A DNA stretch of 64,000 bases from Brachypodium distachyon (taxonomy: Eukaryota > Streptophyta > Magnoliopsida > Poales > Poaceae), in NCBI RefSeq assembly GCF_000005505.3, contig NC_016133.3, forward strand, positions 58,245,237 to 58,309,236, given 5' to 3'. The notes beneath the pieces are model-generated. The model made no database searches, had not been told where the DNA came from, and was given only the letters and a program-made list of their open reading frames with translations. The position numbers and the translations under genes are program-made. Below, piece after piece: positions 11,227 to 24,334 of the stretch; within the stretch, counting starts at the first letter, position 1, and every line of letters starts with the position of its first letter.

Positions 11227-12510
11227 ATGTTGGAAGGCCAATCTTGCCTGATCTCGAGGTCGCTGCCTACCTCCAGTGAGCAGGAATCCAGATTAGCTTA
11301 TATGACTTACCACCTCCTCGAGATCACGAGGACTAAGCGCCCATCTGGGGTCCTGGCTATTGAGCAAGACGGAATTGCTGTAGTGGCAGTGTCGGCAAAG
11401 CGGCCTAAGTCTGAGGATAAAAACAATGATGAGCCGGTGGACTGTCAAGGTAGTAATGGTCAGGGCTACTCTGATTCTAGCACCCTGATAAGCTCCATTG
11501 GCAGGGATAACTCAATCAATTGTCTTGCCCGTTGCTCTCGGTCAGATTATGGCTCCATTGCATCACTCAACCGGAATTTCCGTTCTCTTGTCCGTGACGG
11601 CGGACTGTACAAAGAACGGCGGCGGTTAGGGATTGCAGAACACTGGGTATATTTCTCCTGCAATGTACAGGAGTGGGAGGCGTATGACCCGTACCGTTCA
11701 CGGTGGATGACACTCCCAAGGATGCCACCTAATGAGTGTTTCATGTGCTCTGACAAGGAGTCACTAGCTGTGGGCACTGAACTTCTGGTGTTTGGCAAGG
11801 AGATTCTTGCACATATTGTTCTTAGCTATAGCATTCTGACAAATTCATGGTCAAGAGGTGTTGAAATGAATGCCCCTAGATGCTTGTTTGGGTCAGCTAG
11901 TTTTGGGGAGAAGGCAATTATAGCTGGTGGCATGGATGCTAGCGGGCAAGTGCTTCGCTCTGCGGAGCTGTACAACTCTGAAACTAAAAAATGGACAACA
12001 CTTACAAGCATGAACAAGGCTAGGCGAATGTGTTCCGGAGTCTTCATGGATGGCAAGTTTTATGTTATTGGTGGAATGGCCGGTAGTAATACAGAGGTAC
12101 TGACCTGTGGTGAAGAGTATGATTTAGATAAGGGTACCTGGAGGGTGATAGAGAACATGTCAGAGGGACTCAATGGTGCAAGTGGTGCTCCTCCCTTGGT
12201 TGCTGTAGTTGATAATGAGTTGTATGCGGCTCAATATGCAGGAAAACTGGTAAGGAAGTACAATAAAAGTGATAACACATGGACAACACTGGGAGAGTTA
12301 CCAGAGCGTCCAGAAGCTGTGAACGGCTGGGGTATTGCATTCCGAGGATGTGGAGAGCGGCTCCTGGTGATTGGTGGACCAAGAGTTCTGGGTGGTGGGA
12401 TGATTGAGCTCCATTCGTGGATCCCAAGGGAGGGGCCCTTGCAATGGAACATGATCGGAAGCAAACCTTCTGGCAACTTTGTTTATAACTGTGCCGTCAT
12501 GGGGTGCTGA
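11227..12510 (+). CDS. F-box/kelch-repeat protein, At1g74510 type
   Basis: Single coding exon, 427 aa. The start MLEGQSCLISR.LP closely resembles the start I remember for Arabidopsis At1g74510, which fixes the start codon. Residues about 85-128 are a divergent F-box (LISSIGRDNSINCLARCSRSDYGSI, the LNRNFRSL helix), expected to bind the SKP1 subunit of an SCF ubiquitin ligase. Residues about 137-400 form kelch blades, with double glycines at IIAGGMD (about 231-237), VIGGMAG (280-286) and VIGGPR (about 376), each followed by Y..ET..W or Y.....W segments. The blades would recruit the substrate. The protein is slightly shorter than the Arabidopsis homologue. A leader intron and two uORFs lie upstream. 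The substrate is unknown. Family assignment is firm; SCF role is inferred from family. Confidence 0.93.
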   Translation: MLEGQSCLISRSLPTSSEQESRLAYMTYHLLEITRTKRPSGVLAIEQDGIAVVAVSAKRPKSEDKNNDEPVDCQGSNGQGYSDSSTLISSIGRDNSINCLARCSRSDYGSIASLNRNFRSLVRDGGLYKERRRLGIAEHWVYFSCNVQEWEAYDPYRSRWMTLPRMPPNECFMCSDKESLAVGTELLVFGKEILAHIVLSYSILTNSWSRGVEMNAPRCLFGSASFGEKAIIAGGMDASGQVLRSAELYNSETKKWTTLTSMNKARRMCSGVFMDGKFYVIGGMAGSNTEVLTCGEEYDLDKGTWRVIENMSEGLNGASGAPPLVAVVDNELYAAQYAGKLVRKYNKSDNTWTTLGELPERPEAVNGWGIAFRGCGERLLVIGGPRVLGGGMIELHSWIPREGPLQWNMIGSKPSGNFVYNCAVMGC

Positions 12511-12850
12511 TTTCTGCGCCACGCAACTGTCGAACATACCGTCAACAGGAAAGATTTGTGATATTGGTTTCTCAAATGGCATAAAAGCACTGATTCTGCC
12601 TGATTGGTAATCTCTGCATCTTTTTTTCCCCTCCTTTGGACATTTCAGATTTTACTCAATGTTCAACAGAGTAGTTGCTCCCGTGTATTCATTAACAGTT
12701 ACTGGCTGGTTTCTGTTTCCGCCTATTCGATTTTCAGTTGGCGATTTGTACCTGGTCCATATACTATGTCGAAATGAGTGTTTCCTGAGATGGATGCATC
12801 TAGGTGACAAACTGTAATTGATGTAGCCTTGCATCTGTACAATTGTATTG
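12511..12850 (+). other. Probable 3' untranslated region of the F-box/kelch gene
   Basis: T-rich sequence follows the TGA and contains TTGTAATT/TTGTAC-type plant near-upstream elements up to about 12845. The exact poly-A site cannot be fixed from sequence alone. Confidence 0.4.
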
Positions 12851-15619
12851 GGTTCTGAATGGTGGCAGATTCATAGTACTCATGTGCAAATGCCTCTTAA
12901 CAAAGACAGAACGTGTTATAAAAGTTCCCCTATAAACATTTCCAATGTGGCTCTTTTGTGTGTGTGTCCTGGCATGGTTAACATTTGCTTAAATGGTAGC
13001 TGGAATGCTTGATGATAATATAAGAAGGAAGCATACATTTTCAAAACATTCTAATTGGTTCTGCTTCCTCTTCACATACAATTTTTACCCTGATGGTATA
13101 AGCGGAAACCTTGAGCTGATCGTGAATGTACCTGACCCCTCGTAAGCAGCAAAATCAACCCCAGCCGAGCTTAACCGTTCCTTCAGGTGTGCTCAATCAT
13201 TTCATATGGAACATCAGAACACATTGGACAAGGCGATATTTGGCGCCTCAGATGTCCATGTCTCCGGCATGGGCATTTTGATCCCTTCGAAACACTTGGT
13301 GCTGGGTGAAGCACCGAATCCTCCCACTTTACGTCTCAGCAGCAGGGATTCCACGCTAACTAGGCGCTGCTTAGGTAGCAGCCTATATGGGATATTGTTA
13401 TCATCTAGGGTGGGCGGGCGCCCACTTTATTATTAGCATTATCATATTTCCAGGAGGCGACAACCGGGGAGCTAATCAGTGGATCGCTGTCCGATTCGTG
13501 CTTTAACGTCGTGGAAATTGGAAAGCCACGCCATGCTGTCGACCCATTGCGTGCATTTTGTGTTGATTAGTAGTTTGTTCCTGCCGATCATTTCGCAGCA
13601 ACATCTCCCGTTCTTTTTCACTCTGTACCTTTCGTGGTGACTTCCTTTCTTCTAAGCCCTGTGTTCTATCAGTTCTGATGGATTTCTTGTCGGTTTGTTT
13701 GTTAGTTTTAGGCTGAGATTTGAGAATTTTATGAAGTGGCTATAGGATACAGGAGTAGTATAAGGCCAAGGCAACATTCATGCGAAAAGATTAGCAATAA
13801 GATCTGTCAGGCCTCACCTACAAGAGCTTGTGCAGATTTTGTGTGTTGGGTATAAGATCTATGGCACATTTGCTAGTTGAATGTTCTTCAACTGAAACAG
13901 ACGTGACGGCCGTTTGTTCTGATTCTTGTTGTTGGCCAATATGCTTCCGATTTCCGGCCCTTGTTTTCCCCGTTATTAAAATAAAACTGGATGATAATTG
14001 ATCAGGAATAACCATGGCCTGCGAGCGTTGGTTATCCCGTCAGTTACCAAAAGGACAGCAACGCGTCGACACCGCCAGAGCTTACTAATTCATAGCCTCC
14101 CCGGCTCGTAGCAGCGTAGGCCACCGGCCTCTCGCTAAGATCTTGTTTGTTTCAGAGGAAAGCGTGCAAAGCGTCCCGACTTTTGTTCCTTCGATAGTCT
14201 ACAAAGGAGCACAAACAAAACGAGAAACAGTTTCGAGCATAGCGTAGGATAGCATAGCTAGCAATACTATAATACAGGGGGAGGAGGTTGTTGTTGATCT
14301 GAATTGTGAATTCTGAAACGGAACCCGCGAATGATTGGGTGGGTCGAGTGAGTCCAGGTTGTTGCCATGCATCAGGACTGCAGTTCCATTTACTACCCAC
14401 TAGATCGAGTACTATATAGTGCTGCCTTTTACTAACAGATACACAGTCGTTGCCAGTATACGGTAGCGCATGCAGGCAGGCCTCTGCAGGCGCCCGTGGG
14501 CAATGGCCTGGTCCCCTTTTCAGAGAACGGCGAGTAGAGACGACCTTGATTTCAGCCGGCGAGAGATACGTAGGGTCCGGGACAGCTGGGTACGTAGAGT
14601 AAGACGTATGGCAGTATCTTGCCGACGTAGGACGGATTTTGTCACTGGGGTATATTATTGCACGAGCACTGCACGCAGGTGCAGACTTTTGCAGCAATGG
14701 AAGTTGGAAGTTGAAGAAACTGCAGTGCATCACCCTCGTAGAGGTCTCTCGGCTTGTCTGTCTGAGCGGCACGGGAGCCGAGAGCTTCAGGCACACGGTC
14801 TGGGCAGGGCATCGATGCCTGCGCCTGCAGCGCACATTCCATCCTTGCTTTTCGAGCGAGAGTGGCTGGCTGGCTGGCTGATGCTTCGGCTCTCCAGAGC
14901 ATCTTCCAGTTTCCTCTTCGTTGCTGGAGAAGCTGTTTTGCTGCCTCGTCTGCTCCTGACTGACTGACGACTCCGGACTGGGTCAGGACTGTATATCGTG
15001 CCACGAGGCAAAGTGGTTTCGGTGTCTCTGCTGTGTCCTTTTTATTTTATCTTGCACGCGGAAGTTTTGTGATCGGACGTACAGCCCGTACGTACCAGCC
15101 TACTACGAGTTCTCTGTGTGAGTACGGATACTGAGTTTGATGGATCCGGCGGTTCGACCTGCATGAGTTTTCCTTTTAGGCGATTCTGTCCTTGTTTTGC
15201 TTACGTTTCGTTCTTTGTCTCGCGCTGTTGTTCCACTCTGGAATGAGCTGATGGCATCTGTTTTTCTTACTCCGATTCATCTTTTAGGTAAGGTCACGCG
15301 AGGTAGACATGCCGCACAATCACATAGGCATGTCAATCCGAGGTGCAAACACTCTGAACAAACATTCTTTTTGAAGAGAGACAAATGATAGTGTACAATC
15401 CTGCCAACTGTTCGAGTTTGATTGTAGCTGTAGATTATTCCGTGGCCTCAACATTGTTGAGCCATAAGAGTGTCCTTAAAAGTGAGAATGCCCTGTTTTT
15501 ATTGCATTGATAGTAACAACTTCTCCGATCGATTGTTACTACTAAGGCAAGAAGATAATAATATGTTGGCATGAAAGTAGAGCCCACAAATGAGTGTTAC
15601 GAGCCATTTTTTACGCGAG

Positions 15620-15810
15620 ACATTCTTTTTACAGTAAAAGACCTTCTTTATTGCTTGTTAAAGAGATTTACATCCTCAAGAAGGAATTTTACAAGGCCTG
15701 TGGGTGGGTCCATCCACATTAGGGTAGGCAAACATTAATTTCGCTAGGCGATCTAGTTCACAGTTTGCTTCCCTGTGAGCCGTGGCAGTGCTCAAACTTA
15801 ACGATGACAG
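15620..15810 (-). pseudogene. Probable RNase H-domain relic of a non-LTR retrotransposon
   Basis: On the minus strand, frame residues read HREANCELDRLAKLMF. This fits the C-terminal helix motif of plant retroelement RNase H domains (h..R.aN..AD.LAk.a), with the usual AD replaced by LD. The open frame runs on for about 17 codons, ends, and is followed by AT-rich sequence with an AATAAAG signal (complement of 15643-15649), as at a retroelement 3' end. Upstream similarity is not visible, so at most the last 40 codons survive. A profile search against RVT_3 would decide it. Confidence 0.4.
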
Positions 15811-16021
15811 ACTCGAGAGCGAGGTGGTAGCAGCCGGCGGATATGAGCACCCGCCAGCGAGTATCACGTATTCGCATCAATAACCTCCACCCGACAGTAA
15901 CAAGTTTTTCTTGAAGATGCTGAACAGTTGGTGGGCTGTATTCAGATGATCACAACAACTTCATGGGGCCTCCAATAGGCAATAGAGCATGGATGCTAAG
16001 CAAGATTAGCACCCAATTTCT

Positions 16022-16061
16022 TGGGCCTGTAACGCGACTTCGCAAGCGCACCCACGGCCCA
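16022..16061 (+). promoter_or_regulatory. Paired TGGGCC/GGCCCA (site II) elements upstream of MAG2
   Basis: TGGGCC at 16022-16027 and GGCCCA at 16056-16061 lie about 220-260 bp before the MAG2 start codon. Site II elements, which bind class I TCP factors, are typical of plant housekeeping promoters, often together with a telo-box. The telo-box is present at 16252. Confidence 0.5.
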
Positions 16062-16251
16062 TATTAGCTCTTCTCTGTCAAAACTCGCGTCATCGCTCGA
16101 TCAACCGTTACCCGCTCGAATTAACGCCCAAGATCTCCAGGCCCGGAAAGGGAAAAAAAAGCAAGGCATGCTCGCACACACTCTGTTGCTTTGACGGTCG
16201 TCTTCCTCCCTCCGCTTCCCCCATCTCCACTCCTCTCCCCGTCCCCGATCC

Positions 16252-16259
16252 AAACCCTA
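16252..16259 (+). promoter_or_regulatory. Telo-box (AAACCCTA) in the MAG2 leader
   Basis: AAACCCTA lies 24 bp before the MAG2 start codon. Telo-boxes near transcription starts are known in plant ribosomal-protein and other housekeeping genes, usually with site II elements as here. Confidence 0.55.
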
Positions 16260-16282
16260 AGCCGCGGGGATCCGCTACCGCC

Positions 16283-19200
16283 ATGGAAGCGGCAGCCCCG
16301 GCTCCGCCGCTCCCTAGACATCCGGACATCACCCCGGAGCTCCGGCGCTTCCTCGACGTCCGCTTCCGCTCGCCGGCCGACCTCGCCGCGGCCGCCGACG
16401 TCGAGGCCGAGATCCGCGGACGCTGCGCGGAGCTCGAGTCCTCGGTCTCCGAGCTGTCCGTGCGCCTCGCGGCTGCAGCCTCCGCTTACTCCTCTTCTCT
16501 TCAGGCCGCTGGCTCCGCCCTCCGCGGCGTGCGCGCTGGCCTCGACGCCCTCAAATCCTCCACCGCCCAGACAGGTACCTTAAGCAATGATGCTCATGAA
16601 ACTGCCGAATTTGTCAAGTTGATGCATGCTGCTGCAAAGTTGTAATTCTGTTACTTGGGGTTTTCTACCAGGGGTTAGGGAAAATGTGGAGGTTGGGAGC
16701 GAGAAGATGTTGTTTGAGCAACTCCCTCCCCTGGCCACCGACGTGGCGAGAGTCGACATGGTCAGAGATTACGCTGGTGAGTATCTGAGGCTACCTTTGG
16801 TCTTGTTTTCCATGCTTGGATTAAAAATTTGGGCAGTAAACTATATTGCCAATTTTCCATTGTCTATTTTCCTCTTTTGGTGGTTATGTCTCTTTAGGCA
16901 TAATGTATAATTCATAAGTCGTGTAAGTTGAGGTCATCACCTGCTTTGTAAACAGTGCAACTATAGGTTGAGCTATTCTGGTACGCATGTGGGGAAACAT
17001 GACCTCTGTTTGAGGTTAAACCCGACAGTTATATTATTATGATTTAGCATTATGCTGGTGTTGATATGGTACGCCAGTGTCAGTGTGAAGATTGATTTAC
17101 TTTTAGGCAACATACTGTTCAAGTGCTTGATAGTTGATAGCGATGGGAAATGTGTTATTTAGTGTGTGTTCATGCGTAGGCTGGTTTTGTGGTGATAAAA
17201 TCTGCTGTTTGGTTAGCTTAATAATTAGGTTTGTTGGTACAGATCTACCTCAATATAGCTGGATGGATGATTATATATGTCCTGGCCCTCAATTATTTGA
17301 CATAGGACCTGGCAGCTCTCGAAAGGAGCCTCAGTTTGATCATGTGGGGTTATGTGTTATGTTTTTTCCTGTAAATAATTAGAAAATTATGGGGTCATTT
17401 CGTTATGGTTTCCATGCAAGTGGCTGATTTCTTTGTTCATGATCCAAAATTACCGTTCCTAATTTCCTTCCTCTGTTTGCAACTACAATTTCATTAAGAA
17501 CTGACCCAGATTTCGTGTTTTGACTTTTGAGCCTGCTCTTCCACCCCTAACCACAGTTCACAATTTGTAGCTGTCCCCAGGATATATCGGGACTAACTTT
17601 AGGCTGAAAGATGTCATGTTTTTTTAACCATCTATGTTGTAATTAATCTTTTAGTTTGGAGCGATGAACATAGTCACTTTATACTTGTTATTCAAGTTTT
17701 TGGCATGTATTTTATTGTCTTCTTTATTCTTTGGCTGTAAACTCACAATAATCATTCGAAAATAATAACTAAACCCTCCGGTCACCATTGACATTGTTCC
17801 CTTCCTACGTCTTATGCTAGAGACCTAGAAATTAGAGGTACTTACATCTCATGAAACCTTTGGAATAAAAAGATGGTTGCACCTAAGTTACTGTACCAAA
17901 TCCATCAGGATGATGGATTAAATGGAAGCTAGTTTACTGACTGTTGAACCTCATTCCCTGCCCTGCCCCACCCTTTCTCTGTGGTTACTAGTTTAGTAAT
18001 GTTGTATGGGTGATTCTTTATGTTTGACTTTTTGCAATTGATGGTTTCTTAACGGTAGGTTGTCATATACAGAAACGGCTCTAAAGCTTGACAGTTTGGT
18101 CGGTGATGTAGAAGATGCCGTTTCGTCTTCTGTGACTGGAAAACTTATATCTCGTGGAGGAAAGTCAGAGGTATGATTCACATCATACTGTGGTTGTATG
18201 GACTGTTAACTTGTTGGTTGTTAATTTCGGCACAATCTTTTTACTCCAGCAAACACACCATGTTGCTATTGGATATCTTAAATCGATAGAAGATACTTTA
18301 GCTTCAGTTACAAGGACCAGACCACAATGGGCTCGTCTTATATCTGCAGTGGATCACAGAGTAGACAGATCTTTAGCTTTACTGAGACCACAAGCCATTG
18401 TTGATCATCGAGCTCTTCTATCATCCCTTGGCTGGCCTCCTTCCATTGCTGGAACAAATATTTCAGATAGTAATTCCAGGAAACCAGCAGAGATTGTGAA
18501 CCCATTATTTTCAATGAGGGGTGACCTGACAAAGAGGTATTCAGAGAGCTTTCTTTCATTATGCAGTTTACAGGAATTACAGAAACGCAGAAAAACTAGG
18601 CAATTACAAGGGCATAATGTGAATAGTGAACTACGTCAACCATTATGGGTGATTGAGGAGTTAGTAAATCCATTATCTGCTGCTGCACAGCGTCATTTTT
18701 CCAAATGGGTTGAGAATCCTGAATTGGTTTTTGCCCTTGCTTACAAGATAACAAGAGATTTCGTTGATTCCATGGATGAGATACTGCAGCCCCTTGTGGA
18801 CAAGGCAAATCTTGTAGGTTATAGTTGCAGAGAGGAGTGGATTTCGGGAATAGTTATTGCATTGTCTACATATCTGGCGAAAGAGATATTTCCTAAGCAG
18901 ATTGAACTTCTTGAAGAGAGCAGCTCAAACGATGCAAGCGGCACACCATTTCAGGCTAGAGTCTCATGGCTTAATCTTGTTGATCTAATGATATCTTTTG
19001 ACAAGCGAACTCAAGGTTTGATCTCGAGTACAGGACTGCAATTTTCAGTAAAGGATGATGACAATTGGCAAAGGATCTCAGTGCTCTCTGTCTTCTGTGA
19101 TCGGCCAGACTGGCTTGAAATATGGGCAGAGATTGAGAGACACGAGACTCTTGGTAACCTGAAGTCAGCAATGGAGAATGAGAAAAATTGGAGTAAGAGG

Positions 19201-20115
19201 ATTGAAGGAACAATGATTGAGTATGGATCAGAGGATTACAAATCTCCAGCAATTACCTGTGCTGTTCAACAAGGCTTGTCTTTGCTAATTGATCGTGCTA
19301 GGCCCATTCCTAACATTTCACTTAGGGCAGAATTCATTAGGATTTCTGCTTCACCTGTAATATCAGAATTTCTCGGTTGCATGTTTCGGAGGTGCCAAGA
19401 AGCAGAGGGGCTAACTGCTCTGGCAGATGATAATGCTGTGTTCAAAGTATCACAGTCCATTAATGCAGCTCGATACTTGGAATCCACATTGACAGAATGG
19501 TGTGAGGATATGTTCTTTCTTGAAATGGAAAGTCTACCACTAAGCGGTGAAGGTGGGGGTATATTCCAACAAGAGATAAATCAATTGAAAGAGTTCAGAG
19601 CAGAATGGGTTGATAAGATTTCGACTGTCATTCTTAGGGCATTCGATGCTCGCTCCTGGGATTATCTGAGAAATAAGAGGCAGTGGCAGGAGCATTCAGA
19701 AGGACCGTCCAGGGCCATCATAGAATCTTCAGGCTACATGCAGGGGAGGCTATCTAAGCTTGAAGATAGCCTAAATGTCCTGGATTTCGTATCAGTATGG
19801 AGAGTTGTGGCAAACGGAGTAGACCAGCTGCTTTTCGCAGGAATTTTCACAGGAAGCCCAAAGTTCAGTAATGGTGGGGTCGAAAAGCTTCATGCTGATC
19901 TGAGTGTTCTGTTTGCCGTATTTTCAGCCTGGTGTCTGAGGCCTGAAGGCTTCTTCCCAAGACTGTCCGAAGTTTTGAAATTGCTAAAGGTTGATGAGAA
20001 GCATCTTATAGATAGATCGTTTACAGATAAAAACTGGCTAAGGGAGCTTGGTGTTAGGCATCTGACAGCTGCTGAGGCTGAAAGGATAATAAAAAATAGG
20101 GTGTATGATGAATGA
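16283..20115 (+). CDS. MAG2: RINT1/TIP20-family vesicle-tethering protein, MAG2 type
   Basis: Four exons join in frame: 16283-16574, 16672-16776, 18073-18170 and 18250-20115, giving 786 aa (family about 790-800). All junctions are GT..AG. The product is a subunit of the ER tethering (Dsl1/NRZ-like) complex that receives Golgi-to-ER vesicles; in Arabidopsis MAG2 is needed for normal export of seed storage proteins. The N-terminal ~100 residues are Ala/Glu-rich and likely coiled. Clear family blocks are ETALKLDSLVGDVEDAV (exon 3), WARLISAVDHRVDRSLALLRP, PLWVIEELVNPL, KITRDFVDSMDE, SVFCDRPDWLEIWAEIE and a C-terminal WCLRPEGFFPRLSE block. The start is the first in-frame ATG after the telo-box and has a good context (CCGCCATGG). 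Intron 2 is 1,296 bp. No frameshift or stop seen. A MAG2-like paralogue cannot be fully excluded. Confidence 0.93.
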
Positions 20116-23100
20116 TTACATGAGATGGTAGATATCTGGCTTGAGGATCAAAATTGGATTGTCAAACTGGAATGAGTTTACACTTCTTTTCCTTTATACA
20201 AGTTTGTGTCATTCTTGTTTACATATTTATCCTTGTCGATTGTTGTACTCTACAACCAAGAAGTACGTGAAGGTTGATTGTGTCATGAGATTGTGTAGCT
20301 TCTGCCTCTTTGCCCTTTTGTACGAGAAAAACTGACCCGCCGCCTACCTGACAGACTTTTGACCAAGAAAGCAGCTTTTTACCACTGTTTTTTCTTCTTC
20401 TGAAAATGTTGGCAGGAGAGCTGCTAGCCTGCTAAGCGGTACCACTGCGCTTCGGTCCTCTGCTCCTCGGACAGACTGGAAGCCGTGCATTTTTCCCTTT
20501 TCTTGGTCCTCCCCAGTCGTTCCCTGAATGCAACAGTTGTATCTCGTGATCTATTGAAAGGCCTACTCGAGTGCTTTACGACTCGTTCATGTCGTGCGTT
20601 ATTTTTCCTCCGTTGAAAACGCAGGCTCGTTTTTTCTCTGTTCTTGTGCTCCTCTCGTTGCGGCCGTGGTTTTATTTGAATATTTGCCGAGCAATAAGTA
20701 TTTTGGAACGGAACAAATAACGTTGAAGTGAGAGATCGGATAGGGCCGGAATAAGGCTGACTCTTCTTCTGCTAAGAATTAAAACCTCGGTACATTTATG
20801 CACAATCAAATTTATTTGACGATAACCTTAAGTGACGTATGACCTAAACGTTTACCCGCGATTATTGTGAAGCTCCCCGTCCCCAGATCAGACTCGTCCT
20901 GCGTAGCTTTGCTTCCTCTCACCCGCAGCGTAGGAGGGCATGCTTGTCTGATCACCCGCAACCAAACCGTTAATGAGGGAGTGGCGGCACCCACCTTATT
21001 TTCGATGGCCGCAAATTTCCGGCCATACAATCAAATCCCTCGCAGCTGTAACTCAATCATGCCCGGCCCCTGCCTGCGTGCCTCCCCTCGACCCCGGCCC
21101 CAAACTTTCTCTGGTTAGTTAACGCTGTCACCCAGGCCACCTACCTAACCCCTGGGCCTCGACACAGATTAACGAGTGAGTGATCCAGAGAGAGAGACGT
21201 TTGGATCACACCTAATCTCCATGATCGTTGTGTGGGGGTGGAATGGCTGGATGCAGGGGTTAAGTTAAGGTAAAGGTAGGGTGCACGGCACGCGCAGATG
21301 TCCGTGCAGTCAGAGAGGCCACCAGCGCCGGTCCGAAACCGACCGAAATCGTGGCCTGACAGCCTGATAACTGCGCTAAAGCTCGTGATTGGCTCTGACG
21401 CCGGTTGACTCTTCACCGTTCATGTCATGCCATCCATCTATAGCTGGCGACCGAGCTTGCATTGCGAGGGTTAATGATTCGTTACTACGCCACTGAAAGT
21501 AAGAAAAGGCCGTCGTGCAGCTTCCTATCTTGGGACCGAACCAAATTAGACACATATGTAGTGTAGCATAGGTTCAGGACCAGCAGATCTCCGAGGCTGG
21601 TCCTGCCGCTCCAGCTGCCCAAAGATTTTGTGTTTTCACGGTACTGTGCGCTTTGCTCGTTAAGTTCCTGCAGCTCTCGCAGAGCCACGTACGTCGTTAC
21701 AAAACATCACCTGCGTCTGCACGCATATGCATGGTCCTGGCATGGCTAGCTAGCTTGTACATTGTCGTTAGATCTCTTCGATCGTCTGTCACTCTGTCAA
21801 CGTATACAGCGAAGAGATTTCATTTTTCCTCGTTCCATGCATGATATGCTAACAGTACGTCAGTGCATCTGATTCACGTGAAATCTACAAACCCGCACAA
21901 ATTTACTGTCATCTTCTGATCTTCCCACCTGAAAGATTTACTAGTTGTCTGGTAAATTTGCCGTGTGCGATTGTTCGACATTGTGACTTGTGACGGAGAA
22001 CAAATGAGTAGAGAGAGCGAGGTTGTGGACAAGTTAACCAAAAATACATGAATAAGCTCCATGGTGGACGCACCGGTATGGCATGGTCCGGCGGCTGTCA
22101 CACCTAAAAATCTGCCAAAACCTCAATATATGTAATACTTCCTCCGTCCAGTTTATAAGGCCAGCACAGAATTTTATGCCAACAAATCATAATCAATAAT
22201 GAGGTAATAACATGGGACATACAACAACTTGTCTCAAGCGAGAAGTTTCATCCAACAACTTGAAAATTGAGACCATTTGGTACATCAACTTGTTAATTGG
22301 GTGATTAGGGATCGATTTAGTTTGAATTGCGACACGTGTCAGTCATACTGGATCTTAAGGCAGTATGTCTTTTTGTGCTTTACGTCTTTGGTTTACATCC
22401 CATGCGACCTTTGCGATGGAAATATGCAAAAGAAACCATGTTTTCTTTATATTCCAATTTCCTTCCGTACGCCTTCGTATCCTCTCCTTTCCTCTGTCCT
22501 CCTGATCATTTCTCCGTCTTCCCTTCTCTCCCACCTCGAACAAGACGGCGGCCAAATTACGACTTTTTTTTTTTGTAAATTCAGAGATAGAACAAAGCCA
22601 TGGCATGGGAGGGTGAAGAAAGGCGTTTTGCAGCCATATTACATGTTTGTTTTGTACGATTTCATTGAACGAAGGTTTTATTTTGTAAAAATGAACAAGC
22701 CATGGCGCACAACTTTGCCACGCTGGCAGTGACACATGGTGATCTGAAGCCTCTCTGACCATAATTCAATCCTCAGTCCAAGTTGATGTACTACCACATG
22801 GCCCCAATTTTCACGTTGTTCTATGAATATGTGTTTGCGCGAAACAAGTTGTTGCATGGTTGGTGTTATTACTCATCAATAATAATGATGGATTATACCA
22901 ATATTATCTTGCATCTCTGCCTAGGATTCGCGTACTACGTACGTACGGTCTATCCTGAACATGGTCGCATCTATTTAAGTATCTAGCAGGTTAAGTTAAG
23001 TAGACAGGCGTAATAAAAGCACTGCAGTATGAAAAATGCACGGTCGGCTAGTCAGATGACATGACGAAAATTCAGATGCATGCACCGAGCTCGCTGGAAG

Positions 23101-24334
23101 TCGTCACACATAGTGCTCAGAGGGGTCGAGTCAAGTGGGCCGGGGCACCGTGTATTTGTCTGGTCGGATTCACACACTTATTTTTACTCGACGCTGCTGC
23201 CAGCCGGTCCGTTGATTATTCCCGTGAATAATCTAGAGTCGTACTCCCCGGAACCGAAGACAAAGCGGAGTGGAGTACAATTTTTCTTGGATCAAACGCC
23301 CAAGCAGCTGGTTATGCGCTCGTACGTTCATAAAATTACTGTAGTCCTACGTGCTCGATTATCGTACTCGTCTCATTTAAGTGATAAAATATTACATGTA
23401 ATGTTTGAGTCGCCTACTTATGAAACGAAACGAAACCTCACGCTGGCTTGATCGAGTCAGCGGTGACCTCACAAGATTCCATGACAAGAACCACAGTGCA
23501 CGCACTTGCGACCAAACCCTTCATTATTACCGCGCGCCTTCATCTCGGTCAGATAAGAACTAAGTATAGACTGGATCGAGAGATACCCTGTCACGTTGCC
23601 CGTGCCGCCGGCTCCTGGGGCCGGCATCCGACGAGACACAAACCAATTTAACTACCGGACTGTGCCGAGCCCAGATGTCGATCGAGACATATACGGAGTA
23701 CATAGTCACGTTTACAGGTGTGTGCGTACGCACGTACAAATGCTGGCTCATGCATGGACATGTGTGCTGTAGTTAATAACGTTACGTATGCGCGCGCGGC
23801 GAAGGGCGCCGAATCGCCGATCCTTGGGACGATCGAGTTGGTTGCCTGTGGCGTCGGGTAGAGGCACATGTGGGGTTGCAGCAATAAACACCGGCCGCAA
23901 CGGCGACGTACGATCGATCTCACGTACTTAAACAACATGCAAAACGGCTGTCTAGCTGCCTGCCCAGTCCTACGAACTACTAGTACGTACTTACATGATG
24001 CACATGCAGCTTTAATTTATCATCGATCCCTGGCTGCAGGTTCGATATCATGCACGCGCGGTACCAATCTAGGCCAAGATATCAATCACCAGCTCCTACG
24101 TGGAGTAGCTCCTGCGAGGCTACAAGTTTTCTTTTTCTTTTTCTGCAGGACGGCTAGCTTTTCTGAAGCTTTTGTCAGTGATCGATCGAGGACAATGGGT
24201 CGAACATGTTCAACCGCGACTGTTTCTTAACTTTACCGTACCCCCAGCTCTCTCCAGTGTTTAGCTACCTAGTGCTATGTAGTACTAGGCCCAGCACTTA
24301 CTGATATGACAAGAGATGATCGCCTGCCTTTAAA

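Larger units (their letters stand above)
12851..16100. other. Intergenic spacer between F-box/kelch and MAG2
   Basis: No supported gene. Opposing open frames around 14150-15000 are both GC-rich shadows with no family match. The only recognisable remnant is the probable RNase H relic at about 15676-15810 (separate entry). Confidence 0.6.

Noticed and set aside
14152..14967. Opposing open frames of 227 and 165 codons
   Set aside because: They overlap on both strands, have no domain or splice-supported continuation, and no conserved motif.
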